A stretch of 34,180 nucleotides of DNA from assembly GCA_900550685.1 (NCBI GenBank), contig URTS01000006.1:1-34180 (forward strand), read 5' to 3'. The stretch's first letter is position 1, and every line of letters begins with the position of its first letter. Shown here in pieces: positions 15,199-25,812 of this stretch. Made by a program: the position numbers and the translations under genes. The DNA is from an uncultured Oscillibacter sp. Lineage in GTDB: Bacteria; Bacillota; Clostridia; Oscillospirales; Oscillospiraceae. Under the pieces are notes generated by a model. That model searched no databases, had not been told where the DNA came from, and saw nothing but the letters and a program-made list of their open reading frames with translations.

Positions 15199-15415
15199 CC
15201 GAAGGAAGTATGCACGGTCAAAGCGTTCTTTCGGCATCGTTGTGCCGCTCGTGTTCTCTGTAACGGGAGATCCCGTCCCGGCCTACATATCGGCGGGCAG
15301 CTCCAAGGCGGTGACTGTTCCGGTCCAGGCAAACGCCGCTTACAGCCTGAGGCGGCGTCTCTCTGCTGCGCGTTCCGGACAGCGTCCTTTTCCAAGCCTT
15401 TTTCACAATGGATTC

Positions 15416-15444
15416 AATATAGCACGGGGAATTTTGATTGTCAA
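15416..15444 (-). promoter_or_regulatory. Promoter of thrS
   Basis: TTGACA (15439-15444) and TATATT (15416-15421) on the - strand have a 17-base spacer, the best consensus match in the window. It lies immediately upstream of the T-box leader. Confidence 0.92.
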
Positions 15445-15500
15445 GGGGCCGGAGGACTGAATTTTCCCCCGGAAATTCCCGTTTTTTCAACATTTTCCCT

Positions 15501-16127
15501 TTAATCGCAGGTTTTCGGCAGATTCCACCGGTAACGGGCGGACAGGCACCGGATCACAAACACCAGCGCCGCCCCGGCCACCATGGCCGGCATCTCCCCC
15601 ACAGGCCGCATCAGCCCGCACAGCAGCGCCCCCGCCAGGGACGCGCAGGCGTAAATATGCTTGATGAAAATATAGGGCATGTCCCGGGCCATGATGTCCC
15701 GCAGCAGTCCGCCGCCCACGCCGGTGACGGCTCCCACGAACACCAGCAGGTACAGTGGCGGTTCCTCCACGCAATGCCAAGCCGTCCGGACGCCCATGAC
15801 GGTGAAGATGCCAAGGCCCACGCTGTCCATCAGCAGCATCAGCAGGTCATAGCGCCGCTGGTTGCCCATCAGCAGGTGCCGCACGCCGGAGAGAAACAGG
15901 ATCAGCGAGGTGGCCACCGCCACAGCCGAGGGCACCGGGTCCTGAAAGGCGGCGGGCGGCGTATTGCCCAGCAGCACATCCCGCACCATGCCCCCGCCGC
16001 AGGCGGTGGTCAGTCCCAGGATGCACACGCCGAACACGTCCATCCCCTTGTGGATGCCCACCAGGGCGCCGGAGGCGGCAAAGGCCACCGTTCCGATCAT
16101 CTCAAAAACAAGCAGGAACTGCTCCAA
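15501..16127 (-). CDS. TRIC/UPF0126-family membrane protein
   Basis: The 208-residue protein has about six or seven hydrophobic segments and the internal repeat of this family: GLTTACGGGMVRDVLLGNTPP in the first half and GAVTGVGGGLLRDIMARDMP in the second. The GxGGGxxRD motif occurs once per half. Prokaryotic members are described as trimeric cation channels related to TRIC, and YicG of Escherichia coli has been linked to glycine uptake; the substrate of this one is not evident. The gene starts four bases after the LysR regulator stop and is probably cotranscribed with it. Confidence 0.88.
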   Translation of the reverse strand: MEQFLLVFEMIGTVAFAASGALVGIHKGMDVFGVCILGLTTACGGGMVRDVLLGNTPPAAFQDPVPSAVAVATSLILFLSGVRHLLMGNQRRYDLLMLLMDSVGLGIFTVMGVRTAWHCVEEPPLYLLVFVGAVTGVGGGLLRDIMARDMPYIFIKHIYACASLAGALLCGLMRPVGEMPAMVAGAALVFVIRCLSARYRWNLPKTCD

Positions 16128-16131
16128 GAGG

Positions 16132-17016
16132 TCACACGCCCTTCCGCACCATTTCCATGAAGGCCGTGGCCGCCGCCGTGGGGGGGACCTCCTTCAGTGT
16201 GCACATGTCCACGCTGCGCTCCGGGATGGTGAAGTCCGTTTTCAGCAGGCGGATGTCCCCGCTCTCCAGGTCCTTCCGGACAAATTCCAGCGTCACGCCC
16301 GCCACGCCCAGGCCGATGCCCGCCAGGGTCACCAGCAGCTGCCGGGAGGAGAGCTCGATCTCCGGCGTCAGGGTCACGCCGGCTTTCAGGAACTCCTGTT
16401 CCAGAAACACCCGGGAACTGGCCTTCCGCTCCAGCAGGATCAGGGGAAACTCCGCGATCTCCTGGCGGCTGTAAATGCGGTTGAAGTCACAGGGGTAGTT
16501 CTTCCCCGCCACGAATACGGAATGGGTGGAAAAGCAGGGCCAGGTCTCCAGGGTGGCATCCTTGGGAGAGGACGCGAAGGCGATGTCCACCCCGCCGGAG
16601 CGGAGCATGCTCACCACCTTGGCGCTGCGGCCGGAGACGATCTTCAGCCGGATGCCGGGGTGCTGGTGGTGGAAGGCGTCCAGGTAGGGGGTCAGGAACT
16701 GGCCCGTCACCGTGTCGCTGGCACCGATGGTCAGCGTGCCCAGCAGCAGCTGCTGGGCCTGGGACAGCTTGTCCTCGCCAGTGGCCAGCAGGCCCAGGGC
16801 GTTGCGGACGTACTGATAGAGCATCTGCCCCTCCCCCGTCAGGGTCACGCCCCGGGGAGACCGGGCAAACAGCCGGGCCTGCAGGGCCGTTTCCAGCTGC
16901 TTGACGGACTGGCTCACCGCCGACTGGGAGATGTACAGGTTTTTCGCCGCCGCCGAAATATTTCCCGTCTCCGCTACCTCTTTAAAGACACGGTACAGCT
17001 CCAACTTCACTGCCAT
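16132..17016 (-). CDS. LysR-family transcriptional regulator
   Basis: The 294-residue protein has an N-terminal winged helix-turn-helix (LYRVFKEVAETGNISAAAKNLYISQSAVSQSVKQLE; helix-turn-helix at about residues 18-40) and a C-terminal periplasmic-binding-like effector domain beginning near LTIGASDTVTGQFL. I chose the ATG at 17016 because GGAGG lies 7 bases upstream; the upstream ATG at 17061 has no ribosome site and is at the expected transcript start. LysR proteins usually control themselves and an adjacent gene. Here the TRIC/UPF0126 gene follows in the same operon and the YmdB-like gene is divergent, so either could be a target. Confidence 0.93.
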   Translation of the reverse strand: MAVKLELYRVFKEVAETGNISAAAKNLYISQSAVSQSVKQLETALQARLFARSPRGVTLTGEGQMLYQYVRNALGLLATGEDKLSQAQQLLLGTLTIGASDTVTGQFLTPYLDAFHHQHPGIRLKIVSGRSAKVVSMLRSGGVDIAFASSPKDATLETWPCFSTHSVFVAGKNYPCDFNRIYSRQEIAEFPLILLERKASSRVFLEQEFLKAGVTLTPEIELSSRQLLVTLAGIGLGVAGVTLEFVRKDLESGDIRLLKTDFTIPERSVDMCTLKEVPPTAAATAFMEMVRKGV

Positions 17017-17069
17017 ATCTGTTCCTCCATAATCAAGGATTCTTACTATCTGTGATGTCATTAACCATC

Positions 17070-17098
17070 ATTATATAAGGCTCCTGTGCAAATTACAA
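17070..17098 (-). promoter_or_regulatory. Promoter of the LysR-TRIC operon
   Basis: On the - strand TTGTAA (17093-17098), a 17-base spacer and a perfect TATAAT (17070-17075). The transcript start would fall near 17063. Confidence 0.82.
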
Positions 17099-17175
17099 TT
17101 GTGTATTTTCACTGTTTTCGCCGGAATCCTCCGTTTCTTTTTCAGCAGGGCCCTCACGCCGCCCCGGCCTCCGCC

Positions 17176-17204
17176 TTGCCAAAACGGGAAAAGTGGGATA
17201 AAAT
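17176..17204 (+). promoter_or_regulatory. Promoter of the YmdB-like/Nudix/glycerate kinase operon
   Basis: TTGCCA (17176-17181) and TAAAAT (17199-17204) are 17 bases apart, 40 bases before the start codon. It is divergent from the LysR promoter, about 80 bases away. Confidence 0.75.
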
Positions 17205-17243
17205 AAAGGCACCTTTCCATCCTCAACCCATAGGAGGTCATTC

Positions 17244-18017
17244 ATGCTCTATTCCATTCTGGCGGTGGGCGACGTGGTGGGCGAATCCGGCCTGGCTCAT
17301 CTGGAACGCCACCTGCGGCCCCTGCAAAAACTGAAAAACATTTCCTTCACCGTGGTCAACGGCGAGAACATCTCCGGCGTGGGCCTGACCTGCAAGCAGG
17401 CCTGGCGGGTCTACGACGCCGGGGCCGATGCCGTGACCCTGGGCAACCACACCTTCGGCAAAATGGAGATTGGCCGGATGCTGGACGAGACGCCCTGGCT
17501 GCTGCGGCCCGCCAACCTGTCGGGCCGGATGCCGGGCCACGGCTGTGAGATCTTTGACCTCAACGGCCTGCGCATCCGGGTCATCAGCCTCATTGGCCGG
17601 TGCACCCTGCAATGGAACTCCGAAAATCCCTTCACCCTGGCGGACCGACTGCTGGAGCAGGGCTCCGCGGATTTCACCCTGGTGGACTTTCACGCGGAGG
17701 CCACCAGTGAAAAGCTGGCCCTGGGATACTATCTGGACGGCCGGGCCAGCGCCGTCTGGGGCACCCACACCCATGTGCCCACCGCCGACGAACGGGTCTA
17801 CCCCCACGGCACCGGCTACATCACGGACCTGGGCATGACCGGCCCCATCGAATCCGTGCTGGGCGTGGACCCGTCCCAGTCGGTGGAAACGTTCCTGGGG
17901 GGCCTGCCGGGGCGCTACCGCAACCCAGACGGTCCCTGCAAGCTCCAGGGGGCCATTTTCACCCTGGACAGCGCCACCGGCCTCTGCACCGCCGTGGAGC
18001 GGGTGGACATCCGGTAA
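17244..18017 (+). CDS. YmdB-family metallophosphoesterase
   Basis: At 257 residues it matches the YmdB (TIGR00282-type) family, calcineurin-like phosphoesterases; YmdB of Bacillus subtilis hydrolyses 2',3'-cyclic nucleotides and affects biofilm and motility. The metal-site motifs are in order: GDVVG near residue 9, VNGEN near 39, TLGNHTF near 67, DFHAEATSEK near 150, and GTHTHVPTAD near 175, with DLGMTGP after them. GGAGG lies 8 bases before the ATG. It is the first gene of a + strand operon; the Nudix gene starts 13 bases after the stop. Confidence 0.93.
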   Translation: MLYSILAVGDVVGESGLAHLERHLRPLQKLKNISFTVVNGENISGVGLTCKQAWRVYDAGADAVTLGNHTFGKMEIGRMLDETPWLLRPANLSGRMPGHGCEIFDLNGLRIRVISLIGRCTLQWNSENPFTLADRLLEQGSADFTLVDFHAEATSEKLALGYYLDGRASAVWGTHTHVPTADERVYPHGTGYITDLGMTGPIESVLGVDPSQSVETFLGGLPGRYRNPDGPCKLQGAIFTLDSATGLCTAVERVDIR

Positions 18018-18030
18018 AGGGGGGCTTTTT

Positions 18031-18540
18031 ATGATCCGACCGGAACATTACCGTTCCTATTCCGCCGTGTTCCCCATCCTGCTGCGGGAGGGCCCCCATG
18101 GCCGGGAGGTGCTGCTGCACCTGCGGCAGAACACCGGCTACATGGACGGCACCTGGGACTTTGCGGGCAGCGGCCATGTGGACGAAAACGAGACGGCCCG
18201 CCAGGCCGTGGCCCGGGAGTGCCGGGAAGAGCTGGGCATCACCGTAGACCCCGCCGACGCGGAATTTGTCCACCTGTGCCACCGGGTAGCCGGGGGCGAT
18301 GGCCGCACCTATTACGACATGTGCTTCGTGATCCGGAGGTACCAGGGGGAGCCCGCCGTCATGGAGCCGGAGAAGAACGCCGGGCTCCGCTGGTTCCCTG
18401 CCGACGCCCTGCCGGAGAACATCAGCTCCGCGGTGGAGGCCATGCTGTCCTGCTGTCTGGCGGGCATCCCCTACAGCGAATATTTCAACGACCGGCCGGT
18501 GGTCCTGAACGGCAAGTCTGAAAACGGGGTGAACGCCTAA
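18031..18540 (+). CDS. Nudix hydrolase
   Basis: The 169-residue protein has a complete Nudix box: Gly, five residues, Glu, seven residues, then RECREELGI (about residues 48-70, GHVDENE...). Nudix enzymes cleave nucleoside diphosphates linked to another group; the substrate cannot be read from sequence. The AVFPILLREG.EVLLHLRQNTGYMDGTWDFAGSGHV stretch resembles small MutT/ADP-ribose-pyrophosphatase-like members. It sits between the YmdB-like gene (13-base gap) and glycerate kinase (3-base gap), with a G-rich ribosome site before the ATG. Confidence 0.9.
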   Translation: MIRPEHYRSYSAVFPILLREGPHGREVLLHLRQNTGYMDGTWDFAGSGHVDENETARQAVARECREELGITVDPADAEFVHLCHRVAGGDGRTYYDMCFVIRRYQGEPAVMEPEKNAGLRWFPADALPENISSAVEAMLSCCLAGIPYSEYFNDRPVVLNGKSENGVNA

Positions 18541-18543
18541 GCT

Positions 18544-19686
18544 ATGAAAAAGTGTATTGTGATCTCAGATTCCTTCAAGGGATCTCTGAGCAGCGGAGAG
18601 ATCTGTGACATTGCCCGGGCGTGCTTTGCGGAAGTACTCTCGGACTGTGAACTGACCGCCATTCCCGTGGCGGATGGCGGCGAGGGCACCGTGGACTGCT
18701 TCCATCAGGTCTGCGGCGGAGAACTGGTCCCCGTCACGGTCCAGGGCCCCTTCGGCCAGGACATGGAAGCCGCTTACCTGCGGCTGGATGGCGGCAGGGC
18801 CGTGATCGAAATGGCCTCCTCCGCAGGGCTGCCCCTGGTGGGAGACCGCAGGGACCCCCGCATTACCAGCACCTACGGCGTGGGCCAGCAGATACGCCAT
18901 GCGGTGGAGCAGGGCAGCACCCAGATCCTGCTGGGCCTGGGCGGCAGCTGCACCAATGACGGCGGCTGCGGCTGCGCGGCGGCCCTGGGGGTCCGGTTTC
19001 TGGACCGGGCGGGACAGGCTTTCGTGCCCACCGGCGGCACCCTGGACCAAATCGCCCATATCGATGTCAGCGGGGCCCGGCAGCTGCTGCAAACTGTGAA
19101 GCTCACCGCCATGTGCGACATTGACAACCCCATGCACGGTCCCACTGGGGCGTCTTATATCTTCGGCCCCCAGAAAGGGGCGGACCCTGCCATGGTGGAA
19201 TTCCTGGACGGCCAGCTGAAAGCCCTGGACGCCGTGATCCAGCGGGAACTGCACCGCTCTGTAGCGGATGTGCCCGGCGCCGGGGCCGCCGGAGCCTTCG
19301 GTGCCGGCATCCTGGCGTTTTTGGACGGCACCCTCTGCCCCGGCATTGAGGCGGTGCTGGATCTGGTGGACTTTGACGGAAAGCTGAAGGACTGCGATCT
19401 GGTCATCACCGGCGAGGGCCGGTTCGACAGCCAGAGCATTCGGGGCAAGGTGGTCAGCGGCGTCAGCAGACGGGCCAAACGGCAGGGCGTGCCGGTGGCC
19501 GTCATCGCGGGCAGCGTGGCGGAGGAAGTAGAATCCATCAGCGCCGACCCGGATTCCGGCATCACCGCCGTGTTCTCCATCAACCGCCAGGCCATGGACT
19601 ACAGCGCATCCAAGCCCTTCAGCCGCCGGAACTACCGGTACACCCTGGAAAACCTGCTGCGGCTGATGAAAAGCACACACGGATAA
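18544..19686 (+). CDS. Glycerate kinase (GarK/GlxK family)
   Basis: The 380-residue enzyme phosphorylates glycerate, probably to 2-phosphoglycerate as in the GarK class. Family marks are ISDSFKGSLSSGE at residues 7-19, the IPVADGGEGTVDCF segment near 42-55, GLGGSCTNDGGCG in the middle, and DLVITGEGRFDSQSIRGKVVSGV near the C terminus. The length agrees with the family. It begins 3 bases after the Nudix stop and is the last gene of the operon. It produces an intermediate that the pgk-tpiA-gpmI cluster elsewhere in this window can use. Confidence 0.94.
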   Translation: MKKCIVISDSFKGSLSSGEICDIARACFAEVLSDCELTAIPVADGGEGTVDCFHQVCGGELVPVTVQGPFGQDMEAAYLRLDGGRAVIEMASSAGLPLVGDRRDPRITSTYGVGQQIRHAVEQGSTQILLGLGGSCTNDGGCGCAAALGVRFLDRAGQAFVPTGGTLDQIAHIDVSGARQLLQTVKLTAMCDIDNPMHGPTGASYIFGPQKGADPAMVEFLDGQLKALDAVIQRELHRSVADVPGAGAAGAFGAGILAFLDGTLCPGIEAVLDLVDFDGKLKDCDLVITGEGRFDSQSIRGKVVSGVSRRAKRQGVPVAVIAGSVAEEVESISADPDSGITAVFSINRQAMDYSASKPFSRRNYRYTLENLLRLMKSTHG

Positions 19687-19702
19687 ACGGCGAACAAATA
19701 CC

Positions 19703-19738
19703 AAACGGGACGCAGGAAAATTCCTGCGTCCCGTTTTT
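19703..19738 (+). terminator. Terminator after glycerate kinase
   Basis: A perfect 16-bp stem (19703-19718 with 19721-19736) ends in a T run to 19738. It lies between the converging glycerate kinase and mfd genes; on the - strand the T run is only three bases. Confidence 0.9.
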
Positions 19739-19761
19739 ATCAACATCTTCGTTGGTGCACT

Positions 19762-23277
<3,516 letters not shown>

Positions 23278-23364
23278 CCGACACCTCCTGGCGAAATCGA
23301 TCCGCGTGCAAAGGGGCGCACTGCTCCCTTGGCGGGGCAGTGTGCCTGTTATCTATTCTATGTG
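23278..23364. other. Short gap between the unknown gene and mfd with a hairpin
   Basis: GGCGCACTGC (23315-23324) pairs with GCAGTGTGCC (23337-23346) with one G-T pair and a 12-base loop. No T run follows, so it is probably not a terminator. Confidence 0.4.
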
Positions 23365-23943
23365 TTATTTGAGACTGGATACCCGGTCAAAGGTCACTTT
23401 ATAAGTGCCCAGCACCTGGTCACAGGGGGTCACCGCCGCATGTTCCACGGTGCAGGCCTGCCGGGGGTAAACCGTTTTCACCTCTGTGGGAAGGGCGGGC
23501 AGGGTCCTGCCGATGCTGACACCACTGGCCCCGCCGGGAAGCTGCCATGCAAAGGCGCAGTCGCAGAACTCCTTGTTGGCAGTGACATGCTCCGCCGCCT
23601 GGAAGGAACCGTCCCGGAAAAAGCAGCCTGCGTTGTCCTGTTCGGCGGGACAGCCGCCCGCCAGGCCCACGCCGGTGAAGGAGATTTCCAGAAGCACCGT
23701 CCGGAAAACGGTGGTTTTCCCGGCTCTCATGAAGGGCACGCGGTCCCAGCTGCCGATGTTCAGCCAGCCCCGGACGCCGTCCTTCTCCACAGCGGTGTTG
23801 AATTCCAGGTACCCCTCCGCGCCGTCCCGGATCTCCCCGTTGATGCGCAGCACGGGCCGCAGGGAGGTGAAGCCCTCCGGCAGGATGGCCCGGAGCCGGT
23901 CCTGCTCCACGCCGTAGGCCATAACGAACTGTTCGATCTGCAT
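23365..23943 (-). CDS. Unknown conserved-looking protein between pth and mfd
   Basis: A 192-residue protein with no signal peptide and no membrane segment. I do not recognise it securely. The N-terminal part (AYGVEQDRLRAILPEGFTSLRPVLRINGEIR, then GYLEFNTAVEKDGVRGWLNIGSW) has the pattern of a small ligand-binding beta-fold of the DUF2071/acetoacetate-decarboxylase-like kind, a weak guess from wording only. Seven cysteines are scattered through the chain, two of them as CDC, with no clear metal motif. It begins 15 bases after the pth stop, with only a weak GGGG ribosome site, and is read within the prs-pth-mfd block. In Bacillus this position is taken by the small gene fin, which this is not. 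Confidence 0.7.
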   Translation of the reverse strand: MQIEQFVMAYGVEQDRLRAILPEGFTSLRPVLRINGEIRDGAEGYLEFNTAVEKDGVRGWLNIGSWDRVPFMRAGKTTVFRTVLLEISFTGVGLAGGCPAEQDNAGCFFRDGSFQAAEHVTANKEFCDCAFAWQLPGGASGVSIGRTLPALPTEVKTVYPRQACTVEHAAVTPCDQVLGTYKVTFDRVSSLK

Positions 23944-23958
23944 GGGCTTTTATCCCCG

Positions 23959-24549
23959 TCAGTTATAGTCGTTCATGGCCTTCTGGCAGCCGTTTTCGAT
24001 GATGTCCGCCGCCGCCTGGATGGCCCGCTCAAAACTCTCCACCAAAATCTTCCGCTCCGCCTGGGAAGGCACGCCGATGACCCAGTCCACCATCTCGGCT
24101 CCGCCGCCTGCCGGAGCGCCGGTGCCGATCTTCACCCGGGGAAAGTCCTGGGTGCCCAGGTGGGCGATGATGTTCTTGATGCCGTTGTGGCCCCCGGCGG
24201 AGCCGGTAGGACGCACCCGCAGCTTCCCTACAGGGAGGGATACATCGTCATAGATCACCAGCACGTGGTCCGCGGGAATTTTGTAGAACTGCACCGCCTC
24301 ATGGACCGCCTCACCGGAGAGGTTCATGAAGGTCTGGGGCTTCATCACCAGGCACTTCTGCCCCGCAAAGCGGACGATGTTATAGGCGGATTTGAATTTC
24401 ACCTTGTTGAGCTTTACGTTCAGCTGCTCCGCCAGCAGGTCCACCGTGAGAAAGCCCATGTTGTGGCGGGTGTGCTCATATTTCTGGCCGGGGTTGCCCA
24501 GGCCCACAATGAGCCAGTCCACCGCCCCGCCGGATTTTTCAAAAATCAT
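23959..24549 (-). CDS. pth: Peptidyl-tRNA hydrolase
   Basis: Pth releases tRNA from prematurely dropped peptidyl-tRNA. The 196-residue protein has the family signatures VGLGNPGQKYEHTRHNMGF (Asn19; catalytic His29), MKPQTFMNLSGEAV (Asn76), VIYDDVSLPVGKLRVRPTGSAGGHNGIKNI (Asp101/102 and the GGHNG asparagine) and the C-terminal FPRVKIGTGAP. The start has AAGGAGG 9 bases upstream, so I keep the nine-residue extension before the usual DWLIVGLGNPG. It follows prs in the same direction after a 262-base gap that holds repeat copy C. Confidence 0.96.
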   Translation of the reverse strand: MIFEKSGGAVDWLIVGLGNPGQKYEHTRHNMGFLTVDLLAEQLNVKLNKVKFKSAYNIVRFAGQKCLVMKPQTFMNLSGEAVHEAVQFYKIPADHVLVIYDDVSLPVGKLRVRPTGSAGGHNGIKNIIAHLGTQDFPRVKIGTGAPAGGGAEMVDWVIGVPSQAERKILVESFERAIQAAADIIENGCQKAMNDYN

Positions 24550-24593
24550 AGGATATCCTCCTTATCAACTGATGGTATCATATACCAAAGGAA

Positions 24594-24617
24594 GCGGGGA
24601 AGCAAGCCTGCTTCCCC
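24594..24617. repeat. 24-base direct repeat flanking copy C (left)
   Basis: It starts GCGGGGAAGCAAG and ends CTGCTTCCCC, and matches 24751-24774 at 23 of 24 positions (C here, T there at position 14). It is itself palindromic. Confidence 0.88.
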
Positions 24618-24652
24618 ACTTCAACAGGGCGAAACGCCTTTCGCCCTGCTGA
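24618..24652 (-). repeat. Variable hairpin of repeat copy C
   Basis: A 15-base arm (TTCAACAGGGCGAAA at 24620-24634) pairs with TTTCGCCCTGCTGAA at 24639-24653 with one mismatch. It sits next to the core, in the same place as the hairpins of copies A and D. Confidence 0.7.
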
Positions 24653-24666
24653 AATGCTGATGGAAA

Positions 24667-24706
24667 CGGCGCGGGATACCTGAGGTTTCCCGCGCACACC
24701 CTTCCC
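24667..24706 (-). repeat. Dispersed repeat core, copy C
   Basis: On the - strand it reads GGGAAGGGTGTGCGCGGG and then pairs as GCGCGGGAAACC / GGTATCCCGCGC, 11 of 12 positions. It diverges from copies A and B (GTGTG became GTGCG, CCTGC became CCCGC), but the changes keep the stem. Another hairpin (CTGCCGG..TGGG with CCCA..CCGGCAG, 24706-24742) follows on the other side. Confidence 0.8.
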
Positions 24707-24750
24707 TGCCGGATGGGGGAATCTTTCTGTGTCCCACCGGCAGATGCAAG

Positions 24751-24774
24751 GCGGGGAAGCAAGTCTGCTTCCCC
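24751..24774. repeat. 24-base direct repeat flanking copy C (right)
   Basis: Partner of 24594-24617. Here the palindrome extends to a 14-bp stem (AAGGCGGGGAAGCA, loop AGTC). It lies 37 bases past the prs stop codon; no T run follows on the - strand. Confidence 0.88.
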
Positions 24775-24811
24775 GCCTTGTGGATGCAATGTGCAGTTAA
24801 AGGGCCGGTCC

Positions 24812-25771
24812 TCAGCGGAACAGCTTGGAGATGGAGACCTCCTGATAGGTGCGCTCGATAGCCTCGGAGAACATGGTGGCAACGGTCAGATACTTGATCC
24901 GGGCACGGGCCGCCTCGGCATGGGCGGGAATGGTGTCCAGCAGAGCCAGCTCCTCGATGTTGCTGGCTTCCAGGCGGTCGATGGCAGGACCGGAGAGGAC
25001 ACCGTGGCTGGCGCAGGCGTAGACCTTGTTGGCGCCGCCCACTTCCACGATGGCCTTGGCGGCATTGCACAGGGAGCCGGCAGTATCCACCATATCGTCA
25101 AAGAGGATGCAGTCCTTGCCCTTCACGTCGCCGATGACGTTCATGACCTCGCACTGGTTGGCCTTCTGGCGGCGCTTGTCCACAATGGCCATCTGCATGT
25201 GCAGCTTCTGGGCGAAGGCACGGGCGCGGGCCACGGAGCCCACATCGGGGGAGACCACGATCATGTCCTCGCACTTGTCGCCGAACTTCTTGGCGTAGTA
25301 ATCCACAAAGATGGGGTTGCCCAGCAGGTTGTCCACAGGGATGTCGAAGAAGCCCTGGATCTGGGAGGCGTGGAGGTCCATGGTCAGCACACGGTCAGCG
25401 CCTGCGGCGGTGATCATGTTGGCCACCAGCTTGGCAGAGATGGGATCCCGGGCCTTGGCCTTACGGTCCTGGCGGGCATAGCCGAAATAGGGGATGACGG
25501 CGGTGATGCGGCCGGCGGAGGCGCGGCGCAGGGCATCGATCATCACCAGCAGTTCCATCAGGTTGTCGTTGACGGGCTTGCAGGTGGACTGGACCACGAA
25601 CACGTCGCTGCCGCGGACAGTCTCGTACAGAGAGACGGAAACCTCACCGTCAGCGAAGCTCTTGACCTCAGCCTCGCCCAGCTTGGTGCCCATCATGCGG
25701 CAGATCTCCTCTGCCAGGGGCTGGTTTGCGTTGCCGCAGAAGATTTTGATATCCTTCCCGTGAGAAATCAT
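24812..25771 (-). CDS. prs: Ribose-phosphate pyrophosphokinase
   Basis: Prs makes PRPP from ribose 5-phosphate and ATP for nucleotide, histidine and tryptophan synthesis. I chose the ATG at 25771, with GAGGGAG just upstream; this gives 319 residues, the class I length, and removes an upstream in-frame extension without homology. Signatures: KSFADGEVSV near residue 38, RITAVIPYFGYARQDRK, DLHASQIQGFFDIPVDNL, VVSPDVGSVARARAFA, and the PRPP-binding loop DDMVDTAGSLCNAA. It sits between the GlmU-like stump and pth, the usual glmU-prs-pth order of Firmicutes. Confidence 0.96.
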   Translation of the reverse strand: MISHGKDIKIFCGNANQPLAEEICRMMGTKLGEAEVKSFADGEVSVSLYETVRGSDVFVVQSTCKPVNDNLMELLVMIDALRRASAGRITAVIPYFGYARQDRKAKARDPISAKLVANMITAAGADRVLTMDLHASQIQGFFDIPVDNLLGNPIFVDYYAKKFGDKCEDMIVVSPDVGSVARARAFAQKLHMQMAIVDKRRQKANQCEVMNVIGDVKGKDCILFDDMVDTAGSLCNAAKAIVEVGGANKVYACASHGVLSGPAIDRLEASNIEELALLDTIPAHAEAARARIKYLTVATMFSEAIERTYQEVSISKLFR

Positions 25772-25812
25772 AGGAAACTCCCTCTCTTTTCTTTTATATG
25801 AATTGTTAGAAG

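Larger units (their letters stand above)
15015..15411 (-). promoter_or_regulatory. T-box riboswitch leader of thrS
   Basis: The conserved T-box sequence AGGGTGGAACCGTG is at 15066-15079 on the - strand, just before the terminator hairpin. The Stem I region lies near the 5' end, with GAACGCGCAGCAGAG on the 5' side and GAACAGTC-ACC-GCCTTGGAG on the 3' side. I take ACC at 15310-15312 as the specifier, a threonine codon matching the gene controlled. Uncharged tRNA(Thr) should stabilise the antiterminator and permit thrS transcription. The leader is about 400 bases long because repeat copy B sits between Stem I and the T-box. Confidence 0.88.

Noticed and set aside
14973..15395. N-terminal extension of ThrRS by 141 codons
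   Set aside because: The stretch contains the T-box leader and terminator, no homology to ThrRS, and a good ribosome site precedes the internal ATG at 14972.
24565..24882. Small frames across repeat copy C that look alike between copies B and C
   Set aside because: The likeness follows from the shared repeat DNA; frames differ between copies and contain the hairpins, so a conserved peptide is unlikely.
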